Below, in pieces: positions 1 to 9,617 of a DNA stretch of 46,296 nucleotides. The position numbers were made by a program, and so were the translations under genes. Where the stretch lies: NCBI GenBank assembly GCA_016186045.1, contig JACPMJ010000011.1:1-46296 (forward strand), given 5' to 3'. The notes under the pieces are model-generated. The model was not told the DNA's origin and did not search any database. It saw only the letters and a program-made list of their open reading frames with translations. The stretch comes from Candidatus Uhrbacteria bacterium (GTDB lineage: Bacteria; Patescibacteriota; Patescibacteriia; JACQRZ01). The stretch's first letter is position 1. Each line of letters starts with the position of its first letter.

Positions 1-13
1 AAAACCCCTCTCG

Positions 14-95
14 TGTCATTCTCGGGCTTGACCCGAGAATCCAGTTTCTTTTATTTAAAACAAATACTGGATCCCCGATCAGGTCGGGGATGACA
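14..95. repeat. Short palindromic repeat, copy 1
   Basis: An 82-bp element bounded by TGTCAT and ATGACA. Each half is a small hairpin (tctcgggcttgacccgaga; ccccgatcaggtcgggg). It is one of about ten copies of a dispersed family in this window. Here it lies upstream of the ATP synthase promoter and interrupts no visible gene. Confidence 0.8.
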
Positions 96-137
96 AAATA
101 AGAGTTTTGCAACGCTCTGCCATGTGGACAAAGTGTC

Positions 138-165
138 TTGATTTTTTCAGATATGCGCCTATAAT
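138..165 (+). promoter_or_regulatory. Sigma70-type promoter of the ATP synthase operon
   Basis: A -35 TTGATT (138-143) and a perfect -10 TATAAT (160-165) are separated by 16 nt. A start six or seven bases below the -10 box falls at 171-172, which is the ATG of the first gene. The operon mRNA is therefore predicted to be leaderless or nearly so. The boxes are seen; the start site is inferred. Confidence 0.75.
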
Positions 166-171
166 AGACTC

Positions 172-504
172 ATGCAAAAGAACACTGAACATCCTTGGAA
201 ACTCGTATCATTTGCGCTTGAATTGGGATTTCTTATCACAATCCCGCTTCTCGCGCTCGCCTTAGCGGGCAGATTCCTTGATGCGACCCTCAAAAGTTCG
301 CCACTGTTTTTTTTACTTGCGGTTATACTCTCTATCGTCATTTCCAGTAGTATTGTGGTGAAAAAGGTGGGGGTACTTATAGGAGAGGAGGAAAATCGGG
401 ATAGACCAGACGTAGATCCCTCGTCCCTCGGGGATACTCGGGATGACAATTACGCTCGGGATGACACTCAGAAGTCCAAGGATGAGACACAAAATATACT
501 ATGA
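172..504 (+). CDS. ATP synthase protein I-like (AtpI/AtpZ type) membrane protein
   Basis: A 110-residue protein with two hydrophobic segments, about residues 13-33 and 42-63, placed directly before atpB. That size, topology and position match the AtpI/AtpZ proteins that precede F-type ATP synthase operons and are linked to c-ring assembly or Mg2+ uptake. It overlaps atpB by four bases (ATGA). The hydrophilic tail, about residues 80-98, is encoded by a copy of the dispersed palindromic repeat (411-466), so the original protein was probably shorter and the repeat was tolerated as an unstructured tail. Sequence conservation in this family is low, so the call rests mostly on context. Confidence 0.7.
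   Translation: MQKNTEHPWKLVSFALELGFLITIPLLALALAGRFLDATLKSSPLFFLLAVILSIVISSSIVVKKVGVLIGEEENRDRPDVDPSSLGDTRDDNYARDDTQKSKDETQNIL
411..466. repeat. Short palindromic repeat, partial copy 2, inside the atpI-like gene
   Basis: Read on the reverse strand this shows two GTCATCCCGAG units followed by a GAGGGATC segment, as in the other family copies. It is in frame and encodes a D/R/S-rich tail. It lacks one clean terminus, so it is partial or rearranged. Confidence 0.6.
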
Positions 505-1241
505 ACATATCCATCGCGGCTGAAGAACTCTTTAAAATAGGATCATTTCCAGTCACCAATAGCATGCTTATCGCATGGATCGTGATGGCGGGGCTTATAT
601 TTTTTTCGTGGTTTGTATTTAGGAAACAATCACTTATTCCAAACGGACTCCAGAATATTTTTGAAATGGTGATTGAGGCTGTACTCGGCGTGATAGATAG
701 CGTGACGCATAATCGTGAGGAGTCAAAGCAGTTTTTGCCGCTTATCGCGACTATTTTCCTTTTTGTAGTGTTTGTAAATTGGACGGGTGTTTTGCCGGGC
801 GCGGGTACTATCGGTATTACTGAGTTTGAAGAAGGGCGTCGTCTCATTATCCCGTTTATTCGTTCTACATCTGCAGATCTGAATTTTACTATCGCGCTTG
901 CCATTATCGCCGTAACAACAGTACAAGTAGTGGGCGTGATGAGTATCGGATTTTTTGCGTATATTAAAAAGTTCCTTAATTTCAGCAGTCCGTTGAATTT
1001 TATTACCGGTATTCTTGAGCTTGTTTCTGAAGTATCAAAGCTGATTTCGTTTTCCTTTCGTTTATTCGGGAATGTGTTTGCCGGCGAGGTGCTTCTTTCC
1101 GTGATGTTGTTTTTAGTGCCGTACTTTATTCCCATTCCGTTTTTGGCGCTGGAGATATTTGTAGGGTTTATCCAGGCACTCGTCTTCGCCATGCTGACAT
1201 TAGTATTTGTAAAAATGGCAAAAGAGGCGCATCATGCATAG
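501..1241 (+). CDS. atpB: F-type ATP synthase subunit a
   Basis: A 246-residue polytopic membrane protein of the proton half-channel in Fo. It has five or six hydrophobic segments. The signature around residues 184-195 (SFRLFGNVFAGE) includes the essential channel arginine R187 that faces the c-ring carboxylate. The length is normal for bacterial subunit a. The start codon overlaps the stop of the preceding gene (ATGA), suggesting coupled translation, and atpE follows after a short gap. The identification is secure from the motif and operon position. Confidence 0.96.
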   Translation: MNISIAAEELFKIGSFPVTNSMLIAWIVMAGLIFFSWFVFRKQSLIPNGLQNIFEMVIEAVLGVIDSVTHNREESKQFLPLIATIFLFVVFVNWTGVLPGAGTIGITEFEEGRRLIIPFIRSTSADLNFTIALAIIAVTTVQVVGVMSIGFFAYIKKFLNFSSPLNFITGILELVSEVSKLISFSFRLFGNVFAGEVLLSVMLFLVPYFIPIPFLALEIFVGFIQALVFAMLTLVFVKMAKEAHHA

Positions 1242-1245
1242 ATAG

Positions 1246-1572
<327 letters not shown>

Positions 1573-1573
1573 T

Positions 1574-2071
1574 ATGGAAGCACTTACGAAACTTGGCATC
1601 GACTGGCGGCTGTTAGTCGCACAGCTTATCAATTTTGCAATTCTTTTTTGGATATTGCGGAAGTTTTTGTATAAGCCGATTCTTGATGTGCTTGAAAAAA
1701 GAAAAACCACTATTGAAAAAGGATTTGAGGATGCCAAAAGTGCGGAACAAAAATTGAGCAGAGCGGAAAAAGATGCGAGCGCTCTGGTGCAAAAGGCGAA
1801 ACAAGAGGCGGCGCATATTGTCCAGCAGGCGCAAAAGGATGCACAGCAAGAGAAGCAAGAGACACTGCAAAAAGCAAAAGATGAGGTGCATCGGATCATT
1901 TATGAGGCGCGTGAAAAGATTTTGGCGGAGCGGCAGGATATGCTTGAGGGAGTGCAAAAGGAGTTGGTCAGCGTGGTAGTGGAAGCGGCAAGCGCGGTAT
2001 TGAAAGGAGTGTCGGATAAAAAGATTTCAACGGAGCTTGCTAAAAAAGCCATTGAGGAGGCGGGGAACTAA
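1574..2071 (+). CDS. atpF: F-type ATP synthase subunit b
   Basis: A 165-residue peripheral-stalk protein. One N-terminal membrane helix (about residues 13-32) is followed by a short basic stretch and then a long charged coiled coil rich in Ala, Glu, Lys and Gln to about residue 130. The ATG at 1574 begins one base after the atpE stop and gives the usual short N-terminus. An upstream in-frame ATG at 1556 lies inside atpE and is less likely. Position between atpE and atpH confirms the assignment. Confidence 0.94.
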   Translation: MEALTKLGIDWRLLVAQLINFAILFWILRKFLYKPILDVLEKRKTTIEKGFEDAKSAEQKLSRAEKDASALVQKAKQEAAHIVQQAQKDAQQEKQETLQKAKDEVHRIIYEAREKILAERQDMLEGVQKELVSVVVEAASAVLKGVSDKKISTELAKKAIEEAGN

Positions 2072-2075
2072 TATT

Positions 2076-2477
2076 ATGAAAATAACGCCAAAACAATACG
2101 CGTATGCGCTCTATGAGCTTTGTAAAAAAGTTCCATCTTCACGTATTGATGAGATTACGAAGGAGTATGTTACATATTTCGCCAAAAGAGGAAGGGTAAA
2201 AATCTTGCCGACTATCGCGCAAGAATTGAAGCGCCATCTTTCTTCTGTTGACGGAAATATTCCTGTTCATATTTCTTCCGCGCATGTTTTGGATGAACAA
2301 ACTATTGCGCACATCACGACTGCGGTAAAAAAGAAACATAAAAAAGAACCGGTTCTTTCATTTCACGAAGATACGCGGCTTATTGGCGGTGTGAAAATAA
2401 AAATCGGACATACGGTTATTGACGCAAGCGTGCGCTCATACATACAACAATTTAAAGAACATATTTCATTAGGTTAA
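2076..2477 (+). CDS. atpH: F-type ATP synthase subunit delta (short form)
   Basis: A 133-residue protein that links F1 to the peripheral stalk. The C-terminal part has the family signature (LIGGVKIKIGHTVIDASV) that ends delta/OSCP subunits. The N-terminal helical domain is recognisable (KQYAYALYELCKK) but short: typical bacterial delta subunits are about 175-180 residues, so roughly 45 are missing from the N-domain or linker. The start at ATG 2076 is five bases after the atpF stop. Order b-delta-alpha is canonical. Confidence 0.9.
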   Translation: MKITPKQYAYALYELCKKVPSSRIDEITKEYVTYFAKRGRVKILPTIAQELKRHLSSVDGNIPVHISSAHVLDEQTIAHITTAVKKKHKKEPVLSFHEDTRLIGGVKIKIGHTVIDASVRSYIQQFKEHISLG

Positions 2478-2489
2478 GTGAAGAATTTT

Positions 2490-3962
2490 ATGGCACAGAA
2501 TGCGCATCATCTTCTTGAGTCATTACAAAAAAACATCAAGGCGTTCAAAGCCGATACCACCTCTGCGGAAGAGGGGACGGTGGTTGAGGTTGGCGATGGT
2601 ATCGCGAAAATTCTCGGCCTTGCGCAGGCAAAACAATCAGAGATGCTTGAGTGCAGTACCCAAAGCGGGGAAAAAGTTTCTTGCGTCGTGCTGAATCTTG
2701 AAGAGGATGCGGTTGGAGCGATGATTCTGGGTGATTTCACAAAAATTCGCGAGGGAGATACGGTACGCGGTACCGGCCGTATTTTGGATGTTCCAGTAGG
2801 AGAGGAGCTCATCGGACGTGTAGTAAATCCGCTCGGTGCGGCGATTGACGGCAAAGGAGCGATCAAATCAAAAAAAACATACCCGGTGGAAAAGATCGCC
2901 CCCCGCGTGATCACGCGCCAGTCTGTGCATCAGCCACTGCAGACGGGTATCAAGGCGATTGACGCGATGATTCCTATTGGCCGCGGTCAACGCGAGCTTA
3001 TCATTGGAGACCGGCAAACAGGAAAAACTGCCGTAGCGATTGATACCATTATAAATCAAAAGCGTTTTAATGGTACGGATAAGGAAGTTATTTGTATCTA
3101 TGTAGGTATCGGGCAAAAGGAGTCAAAGGTCGCGAGGATTGTCGCGCGACTTGCCCAAGAAGGCGCGCTTGAGTATACGATCGTAGTTCTCGCCGGCGCC
3201 TCTGATCCTGCCTCGCTTTCATTTATCGCTCCATATGCCGGATGTGCTATGGCTGAATATTTTATGGATCAGGGCAAGGACGTACTCATAGTATACGATG
3301 ATCTTTCAAAACATGCGGTCGCGTACCGCCAGCTTTCACTTCTGCTTCGCCGTCCGCCGGGCAGAGAGGCGTATCCGGGAGATATTTTTTATCTCCATTC
3401 ACGTTTGCTGGAGCGCTCTGCAAAACTGAATAAAGATTTCGGCGGCGGATCCTTGACCGCATTGCCGATTATTGAGACGCAGGCGGGCGATGTTTCTGCG
3501 TATATTCCTACAAATGTTATTTCCATTACAGACGGACAGATTTATCTGGAAACAGACTTGTTTTACCAAGGTATTCGTCCCGCACTAGTCGCGGGAAAAC
3601 TTCGTCTTGACTTGGCGCAGTATCGCGAGCTTGCGGCATTCGCGCAGTTCGGATCCGATCTTGATGAGGCGACGCAAAAACAGATCAATAGGGGCGCGCG
3701 TCTTACCGAACTTTTGAAACAACTGCAATATCAGCCCCTGCCGGTGGAGTATCAGGTGGTGGCGCTCTATGCCGCGGTGAATGGGTATTGCGACTCTGTT
3801 CCGGTGGAAAAGATTCCGCAGTTTGAAAAAGATCTTATTGCATATATGGCGCGGGAGGGAAAGGATGTCTTTTCTGCCATTGAACAAACCGGAGATATGA
3901 GTAAAGAAATTGAAGAAAAGCTAAAGGAGCTTATGGTCCAGTATAAAAAAATATTTTCATAA
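2490..3962 (+). CDS. atpA: F-type ATP synthase subunit alpha
   Basis: A 490-residue non-catalytic nucleotide-binding subunit of F1. The P-loop GDRQTGKT lies at about residues 173-180, followed by the alpha-specific downstream region ([18 protein letters not shown]) and a C-terminal helical domain. An in-frame GTG at 2478 directly abuts the atpH stop and would add four residues. I prefer the ATG at 2490 because neither site has a strong ribosome-binding sequence. The length is near the family norm. Confidence 0.96.
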   Translation: MAQNAHHLLESLQKNIKAFKADTTSAEEGTVVEVGDGIAKILGLAQAKQSEMLECSTQSGEKVSCVVLNLEEDAVGAMILGDFTKIREGDTVRGTGRILDVPVGEELIGRVVNPLGAAIDGKGAIKSKKTYPVEKIAPRVITRQSVHQPLQTGIKAIDAMIPIGRGQRELIIGDRQTGKTAVAIDTIINQKRFNGTDKEVICIYVGIGQKESKVARIVARLAQEGALEYTIVVLAGASDPASLSFIAPYAGCAMAEYFMDQGKDVLIVYDDLSKHAVAYRQLSLLLRRPPGREAYPGDIFYLHSRLLERSAKLNKDFGGGSLTALPIIETQAGDVSAYIPTNVISITDGQIYLETDLFYQGIRPALVAGKLRLDLAQYRELAAFAQFGSDLDEATQKQINRGARLTELLKQLQYQPLPVEYQVVALYAAVNGYCDSVPVEKIPQFEKDLIAYMAREGKDVFSAIEQTGDMSKEIEEKLKELMVQYKKIFS

Positions 3963-3974
3963 TTTTTTATATTT

Positions 3975-4256
3975 ATGGACAGCGAAAACACTAAGCGATC
4001 CTACATGAAGTATGAATTAAATAGTGACAGGGCACGGGTGGACATAATAAAGGGTTATCAGACAGGAATTATTAATGATGAGATTATTGATACAGCGGTT
4101 AGTTGCCTTAAAGACGGGATGACCGAACTTGAAGTAGTAAAAGAACTCCGTAGTATTTATCCAGATACTCCATCGGATGATCCTGTATACAAACTGACTA
4201 TGATTCAGGCAAAGGAGATTGTAAACGCTGCGATAGAAAAAATAGAAAAAAGCTAA
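3975..4256 (+). CDS. Unknown small protein inserted between atpA and atpG
   Basis: A 93-residue acidic, soluble protein with no membrane segment, predicted mostly helical. It sits 12 nt after atpA and 16 nt before atpG on the same strand, so it should be co-transcribed with the ATP synthase genes. I do not recognise a family. In canonical operons alpha is followed directly by gamma, so this is an extra gene. An internal ATG at 4005 is an alternative start. It could be a passenger gene or a lineage-specific ATP synthase accessory factor; the sequence does not decide. Confidence 0.7.
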   Translation: MDSENTKRSYMKYELNSDRARVDIIKGYQTGIINDEIIDTAVSCLKDGMTELEVVKELRSIYPDTPSDDPVYKLTMIQAKEIVNAAIEKIEKS

Positions 4257-4272
4257 ACATATAACACGGTAT

Positions 4273-5169
4273 ATGGCACAAGGAACGCTTGCAATCAGGC
4301 GGCAAATAAAATCCATTCGGAATACCAAAAAGGTGACGAAAGCCATGGAGATGGTGTCTGCCGCAAAAATGCGCAAGGCGATTGCGGCGGTGCAGGCGAC
4401 ACGGCCATACGCGACCGGCGCGTGGGATCTTTTACGGCATCTTTCTCCGCATGCGGATAAAAAACTGCATCCGCTTTTACAGGAGCGGCCGGTGAAGCGC
4501 GTAGGAATCGTAGTAGTAAGCACAAATCGCGGTCTATGCGGAGGATTCAATACCACTCTCGCACACCATGTGGTGCGGCTCGTTGAAAAAGAAAAGAAAA
4601 ACTCCGACGTTTCTGTGGAGCTTATGACTATCGGAAAACGAAGCAGAGATACGCTCGCGCGGCTCGGATATACTGTTGCGGCGGATTTCATTAAGAAAGA
4701 TATGACCGTTTCTGTATGGGATATTTTACCGCTCGTTCATCTCATTGTTGAAAAATATGAGAAACAGGAGTACGATAGAGTCTATTTAGTATATACGGAT
4801 TTTATCTCAAGCGTAAAACAAAAAGCGCTCACAAAACAGCTTCTTCCCTTTGGCTTATTCGAGAGCGATGCGAGCCAAGAGGAGGGTGTTGATGCGGTAA
4901 AAGACGCGTTTGCGGAATTTCTTTTTGAGCCGGGAGAGAGCGAGGTGCTTGATTATGTCATTCCGCGCTTGTTGGAATCTCAAGTATTTCAGGCGATCTT
5001 GGAATCAGAGGCGTCAGAGCACAGCAGTCGTATGATGGCTATGCATAATGCCACCGAAGCCGCCTCGGACTTTTTGGCTGATCTTTCTCTTGCGTATAAT
5101 CAGATTCGTCAGGCGGGCATTACGCAAGAAATTGCGGAGATTTCTTCCGGACGAGCGGCGATGGAGTAA
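4273..5169 (+). CDS. atpG: F-type ATP synthase subunit gamma
   Basis: A 298-residue central-stalk subunit. The N-terminus IRRQIKSIRNTKKVTKAMEM is the classic gamma signature, and the C-terminal helix (SRMMAMHNATEAASDF) is the other conserved end of the coiled-coil rotor. The Rossmann-like central domain includes VVSTNRGLCGGFN. The length is normal. The start at ATG 4273 follows the unknown 93-aa gene. A 187-bp palindrome lies between its stop and atpD. Confidence 0.96.
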   Translation: MAQGTLAIRRQIKSIRNTKKVTKAMEMVSAAKMRKAIAAVQATRPYATGAWDLLRHLSPHADKKLHPLLQERPVKRVGIVVVSTNRGLCGGFNTTLAHHVVRLVEKEKKNSDVSVELMTIGKRSRDTLARLGYTVAADFIKKDMTVSVWDILPLVHLIVEKYEKQEYDRVYLVYTDFISSVKQKALTKQLLPFGLFESDASQEEGVDAVKDAFAEFLFEPGESEVLDYVIPRLLESQVFQAILESEASEHSSRMMAMHNATEAASDFLADLSLAYNQIRQAGITQEIAEISSGRAAME

Positions 5170-5172
5170 GCC

Positions 5173-6765
<1,593 letters not shown>

Positions 6766-6774
6766 ATTTTTAAG

Positions 6775-6853
6775 TGTCATCCTGAGCGAAGTCGAGGGAT
6801 CCCGATGAGTTTACAAGTAGCGGCGTGATTCCTCACTAACCGTTCGGAATGAC
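6775..6853. repeat. Short palindromic repeat, copy 3
   Basis: A family element from TGTCAT at 6775 to ATGACG at 6849-6854, with the internal motif CCTGAGCGAAGTCGAGGGATC. It occupies the atpD-atpC gap. Its last bases supply an in-frame upstream ATG for atpC (6849), which I regard as spurious. Confidence 0.75.
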
Positions 6854-6863
6854 GACATATATT

Positions 6864-7301
6864 ATGAAACTACGAATTATCACACCGGAGCGGCTTGTAT
6901 TTGAAGAAGATATTGATCAGGTGACTCTTCCCACACAAGAGGGAGAGATTACCGTCTTACCGCATCACATACCGCTTGTGAGTATTATTCAGCCGGGGGA
7001 AATTTTTATCAAAAAAGGAAAGCAAGATATTCCCCTTGCGGTTTCCGGAGGTATGCTACAAGTGCGACCGGATGAGATTATCGTTTTGGCTGATTCCGCG
7101 GAGCGTGTGGAAGAGATTATCGAAGAGCGTGCGGAGCAGGCGCGCGTGCGCGCGCTCGCGATGCTTGAGGAAAAGCGCCACGATAGTACTCAATACGCGC
7201 AACTGGCGGCAAAGATAGAAAAAGAAACCGCGCGATTACGGGTAGCGCGCAAGCATAGGAAACAACACATATATCCAACTCAATCACAATCTGAAAAATA
7301 A
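6864..7301 (+). CDS. atpC: F-type ATP synthase subunit epsilon
   Basis: A 145-residue regulatory subunit at the foot of the central stalk. The N-terminal beta-sandwich is clear (TPERLVFEEDIDQVTLPT, GEITVLPHHIPLVSI), with the GGMLQV strand and a C-terminal helical pair rich in Glu, Arg and Ala that can inhibit the enzyme. The ATG at 6864 is chosen because the in-frame ATG at 6849 belongs to the palindromic repeat. It is the last ATP synthase gene; the carbonic-anhydrase-like gene follows nine bases later. Confidence 0.94.
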   Translation: MKLRIITPERLVFEEDIDQVTLPTQEGEITVLPHHIPLVSIIQPGEIFIKKGKQDIPLAVSGGMLQVRPDEIIVLADSAERVEEIIEERAEQARVRALAMLEEKRHDSTQYAQLAAKIEKETARLRVARKHRKQHIYPTQSQSEK

Positions 7302-7310
7302 TCTTTTTTT

Positions 7311-7739
7311 ATGGCTCACGTATGTGAATATCTCATTATCCACTGCATTGATTTTCGCTTCATACAGGCGCTTCAGGAATTTATGGAAAGTGAAGGTCTT
7401 ACCGGTGCGTGTTGCGATATTGTCTCAATGGCAGGAGCAGGAAAAAATATTGTTTCTCCCGGAGAAGAAAAAGAGCGAGATGTTTTTTTGGCTCAAGTAG
7501 ATATCTCAAAAAAACTGCATCACATTTCAAAAATATATTTAGTCCAACATATGGACTGCGGCGCGTATGGCGGCCATGCGGCATTTACATCTTTGGAAGA
7601 GGAGGTAAGTTTCCAAAAAGACCAACTTACACAGGCAAAAAAAATTCTCGAAAACAGATATGCGGATATTTCCGTGATACAAATACTCGCGCATATTACC
7701 GATGATGGAGTAGTATCATTTGAGAAGGTGAAGATATAG
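7311..7739 (+). CDS. Carbonic-anhydrase-like (beta-type) protein
   Basis: A 142-residue protein with the metal-site arrangement of beta-carbonic-anhydrase-related proteins: C12-x-D14-x-R16 (HCIDFR) near the N-terminus and H80-x2-C83 followed by glycines (QHMDCGAYGG). Zn-binding Cys, His, Cys and the Asp-Arg dyad are thus all present. It is shorter than classical beta-carbonic anhydrases (about 200 residues), so activity is not certain. It follows atpC by nine bases and probably shares the operon transcript. The product is cytoplasmic, with no signal peptide. The family call is good; reaction and physiological role are inference. Confidence 0.75.
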   Translation: MAHVCEYLIIHCIDFRFIQALQEFMESEGLTGACCDIVSMAGAGKNIVSPGEEKERDVFLAQVDISKKLHHISKIYLVQHMDCGAYGGHAAFTSLEEEVSFQKDQLTQAKKILENRYADISVIQILAHITDDGVVSFEKVKI

Positions 7740-7784
7740 CAGAGTCCGATTACGATTGTAATAATATTGAGACTAGTGTTGAGA

Positions 7785-7814
7785 TAAAAAAGCGAGGTGA
7801 ATTTGTTCCTCGCT
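7785..7814 (-). terminator. Rho-independent terminator of the 65-aa gene
   Basis: On the reverse strand a stem CAGCGAGG...CCTCGCT is followed by a T-run. The stem halves are 7791-7797 and 7808-7814. It lies just past the stop codon of the small reverse-strand gene. Confidence 0.8.
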
Positions 7815-7837
7815 GAGTGTCACTGATGTCCTCTCGG

Positions 7838-8035
7838 CTACTTGGGATGATTCGTGGAAGTTCCACTCGGTGAATTGTGCGTGACTCCAGTGGTCTTTGT
7901 GACTCCCACGCCGAATGGGGTAAGGAACGCGCGTTGATGAACTGTCGTTGAGGATCCATCAGTGTGCTGACGGGTTATGTCCCTGGCGACGATTTTCCCA
8001 TGATCAGTGACGAGACTTTTCTTCTCTTTGCTCAC
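7838..8035 (-). CDS. Unknown 65-aa basic hydrophilic protein
   Basis: A short reverse-strand gene supported by a complete expression unit: promoter boxes at 8100-8105 and 8078-8083, a strong AAGGAG Shine-Dalgarno site (8042-8047) six bases before a GTG start at 8035, and a terminator at 7785-7814. The protein is rich in Thr, Ser, His, Lys and Gly, has no membrane segment or cysteine, and looks disordered (TPFGVGVTKTTGVTHNSPSG). I do not recognise it. Most starts in the window lack a Shine-Dalgarno site, so this gene differs in style from its neighbours. It lies next to an insertion sequence that could have arrived with it or merely landed upstream. Confidence 0.7.
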   Translation of the reverse strand: MSKEKKSLVTDHGKIVARDITRQHTDGSSTTVHQRAFLTPFGVGVTKTTGVTHNSPSGTSTNHPK

Positions 8036-8041
8036 TAATTA

Positions 8042-8047
8042 CTCCTT
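8042..8047 (-). promoter_or_regulatory. Strong Shine-Dalgarno site
   Basis: Reverse-strand AAGGAG, six or seven bases before the GTG start at 8035. It is the clearest ribosome-binding site in the window and decides the non-ATG start. Confidence 0.8.
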
Positions 8048-8077
8048 TCATGAGCGGTGTATCACATCTATTTTAGG

Positions 8078-8105
8078 ATATTATCATAAACATATTGTAT
8101 GTCAA
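8078..8105 (-). promoter_or_regulatory. Sigma70-type promoter of the 65-aa gene
   Basis: On the reverse strand a perfect -35 TTGACA (8100-8105) and -10 TAATAT (8078-8083) are 16 nt apart. The left end of the insertion sequence lies only about 15 bp upstream of the -35 box. Confidence 0.75.
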
Positions 8106-8175
8106 ATAAAAAGCGCCTGATGTCAAACGGAAGTTAAAATGTCCTACTTTGCGGGATTTAAAAATGTCCTACTTG

Positions 8176-9513
8176 TTATGAATGAATAAGAATACGCTGC
8201 TTTATTTTATTGAAGTTTTTCCGTTCAATGTTCGCCCGTATTTGTAGTCGCCACGGATGGTTCCCCGTCGGTTTATGCGGTGTATGCACTACATCTTTGG
8301 CAAGTACCCATTGCACGTTTTTTGTTTTCTTCGGCCGTGCAGGTAGTGTTGTGTAGTTGAGCTCCTTGCCTCGTACACAGATATGGATCGTATTGTCAGT
8401 ATGCTCTTCAACCATAACAACGTCTTTCTTTCTCACCGCGACTCCTCGCGTCTCAACAATCTGGTACCATTGATTATTAAAGCTGAGCGTAAAGTCGTTT
8501 TGCACGGTGCGAGGAGTGTGGCGGGAAAAGATTGATGCGAGATTCTTTTTTTCCTCTGCCGTGAGCATGCAATGCAGATTTGCGTGTGAGACGGGTTGGA
8601 CGGAAAACTTGGCATTAAACTTTGGGAGGAATGTCTCTCGCAAGAATCTGTTTGCGTCATGAGCGGTGCGGATATTCGCAAGGCGAAGTTCTTTGATGAG
8701 CCGATCCTGAAAGGTGCGAAAGAGCCGCTCTATTCGTCCTTTCGCTTGAGGGCTGTTGGCAAAGATGGGCTGAATACTTACTTGATTGCAGGCGCGCTGG
8801 AACTGGGTTTTGACATCTGGGTTCTCACTCGCAATCTTGTGGTTTACCTTGTAGGTGCTGAATTTATCAAGGTAAATGGAGCGTGGCTTGCCGTAGGCGA
8901 GAATATACTCCCTCCAGAATCCCATGACAGGAAGAACACCCTCGTGTTTGGAAAACAGCGCGTGTACGACCGTTCCAGTGGCGTCATCAATGGTTGCGAG
9001 GAGACATTGCTCCGTTGTGCCATCCCGTCCCTCAAGCCAGTTTTCGTAGGAGCCGTCGAATTGGAGCATCTCGCCAAAACATTCTTTGCGGGCTCGCCAC
9101 TCGCGATACTCTCCGCGCTTTTTCCTCTTGCGAGGCGTCCAGAGGCCTTCGGCTATTTGGATGTCGCGAATGGTTTTTGGATCGCGAGTGATGCTGTGAT
9201 TCTCTGAAAGTTTCTCACCTGCGAAAGTGGGGCCGAAGTCAGGGTATTTTTTGTGAAGAAGAGCTATAATCTTTTTCTTCTCTTTCTCCGGAACGTGATT
9301 GTTGCTGGGCTTGCCACGGTTGCCATGGATGAGGCCTTTTACTCCTTCCTTTCGCACTGCACTCTTCAGGCGGCGAACGTGCCGAGTTGAGAGCGAGAGA
9401 AGTTTCGATGCCGTCGTGCCGTTTATCTCCTTTTTAAGGAGACGTGAAATGATGCCGTACCGGTCTATTTCTTTTCTAGACATAGTGAGGGTTTCCATAG
9501 GTGAAGCCATCAT
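8176..9513 (-). CDS. ISNCY-family transposase (DDE)
   Basis: A 445-residue DDE transposase. The N-terminal helix-turn-helix region (MSRKEIDRYGIISRLLKKEI; TRHVRRLKSAVRKEGVKGL) and FGPTFAGEKL segment are typical of ISNCY/ISDol1-like enzymes. Likely catalytic residues are D153 (QFDGSYENW), D216 (YLDKFSTYK) and E262 (KGRIERLF). The C-terminal part resembles the Mu-type extension of this family. Several in-frame ATGs exist near the start, and MSRKEID at 9483 is the alternative closest to family length. No frameshift or internal stop is seen, so the enzyme may be active. The family is recognised from memory of its sequence pattern, not from a search. Confidence 0.88.
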   Translation of the reverse strand: MMASPMETLTMSRKEIDRYGIISRLLKKEINGTTASKLLSLSTRHVRRLKSAVRKEGVKGLIHGNRGKPSNNHVPEKEKKKIIALLHKKYPDFGPTFAGEKLSENHSITRDPKTIRDIQIAEGLWTPRKRKKRGEYREWRARKECFGEMLQFDGSYENWLEGRDGTTEQCLLATIDDATGTVVHALFSKHEGVLPVMGFWREYILAYGKPRSIYLDKFSTYKVNHKIASENPDVKTQFQRACNQVSIQPIFANSPQAKGRIERLFRTFQDRLIKELRLANIRTAHDANRFLRETFLPKFNAKFSVQPVSHANLHCMLTAEEKKNLASIFSRHTPRTVQNDFTLSFNNQWYQIVETRGVAVRKKDVVMVEEHTDNTIHICVRGKELNYTTLPARPKKTKNVQWVLAKDVVHTPHKPTGNHPWRLQIRANIERKNFNKIKQRILIHS

Positions 9514-9539
9514 GAGTTATGGCATTCATCCTATCATGG

Positions 9540-9605
9540 TAGGACATTTTAACTTCCCTCAACTAGGACATTATCACTTCCCTCAACTAGGACATTATCA
9601 CTTCC
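9540..9605. repeat. Triple 24-bp direct repeat at the IS right end
   Basis: Three copies of TAGGACATTNTNACTTCC start at 9540, 9564 and 9588, linked by CTCAAC-like spacers and giving an exact 24-bp period. The left IS end carries the same motif in the opposite orientation. They are probable transposase-binding sites. Confidence 0.8.
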
Positions 9606-9617
9606 GTGAGACAAGGA

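Larger units (their letters stand above)
8121..9613 (-). mobile_element. ISNCY-type insertion sequence (about 1.49 kb)
   Basis: The ends match as inverted repeats: left TGTCAAACGGAAGT..., right (reverse complement) TGTCTCACGGAAGT..., each continuing to ATGTCCTA. The left end has two ATGTCCTA units (about 8129-8146 and 8160-8171). The right end has three 18-bp copies starting at 9540, 9564 and 9588, spaced exactly 24 bp, which look like transposase-binding sites. One transposase gene fills the element. I see no clear target-site duplication. The element appears intact. Confidence 0.85.

Noticed and set aside
377-1192. Long reverse-strand open frame over atpB
   Set aside because: It lies antisense to an unmistakable atpB, has low-complexity composition and crosses the repeat; it is a shadow frame.
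8596-9207. Forward 203-codon frame across the IS
   Set aside because: It is antisense to the transposase, with no start signal or recognisable motif.
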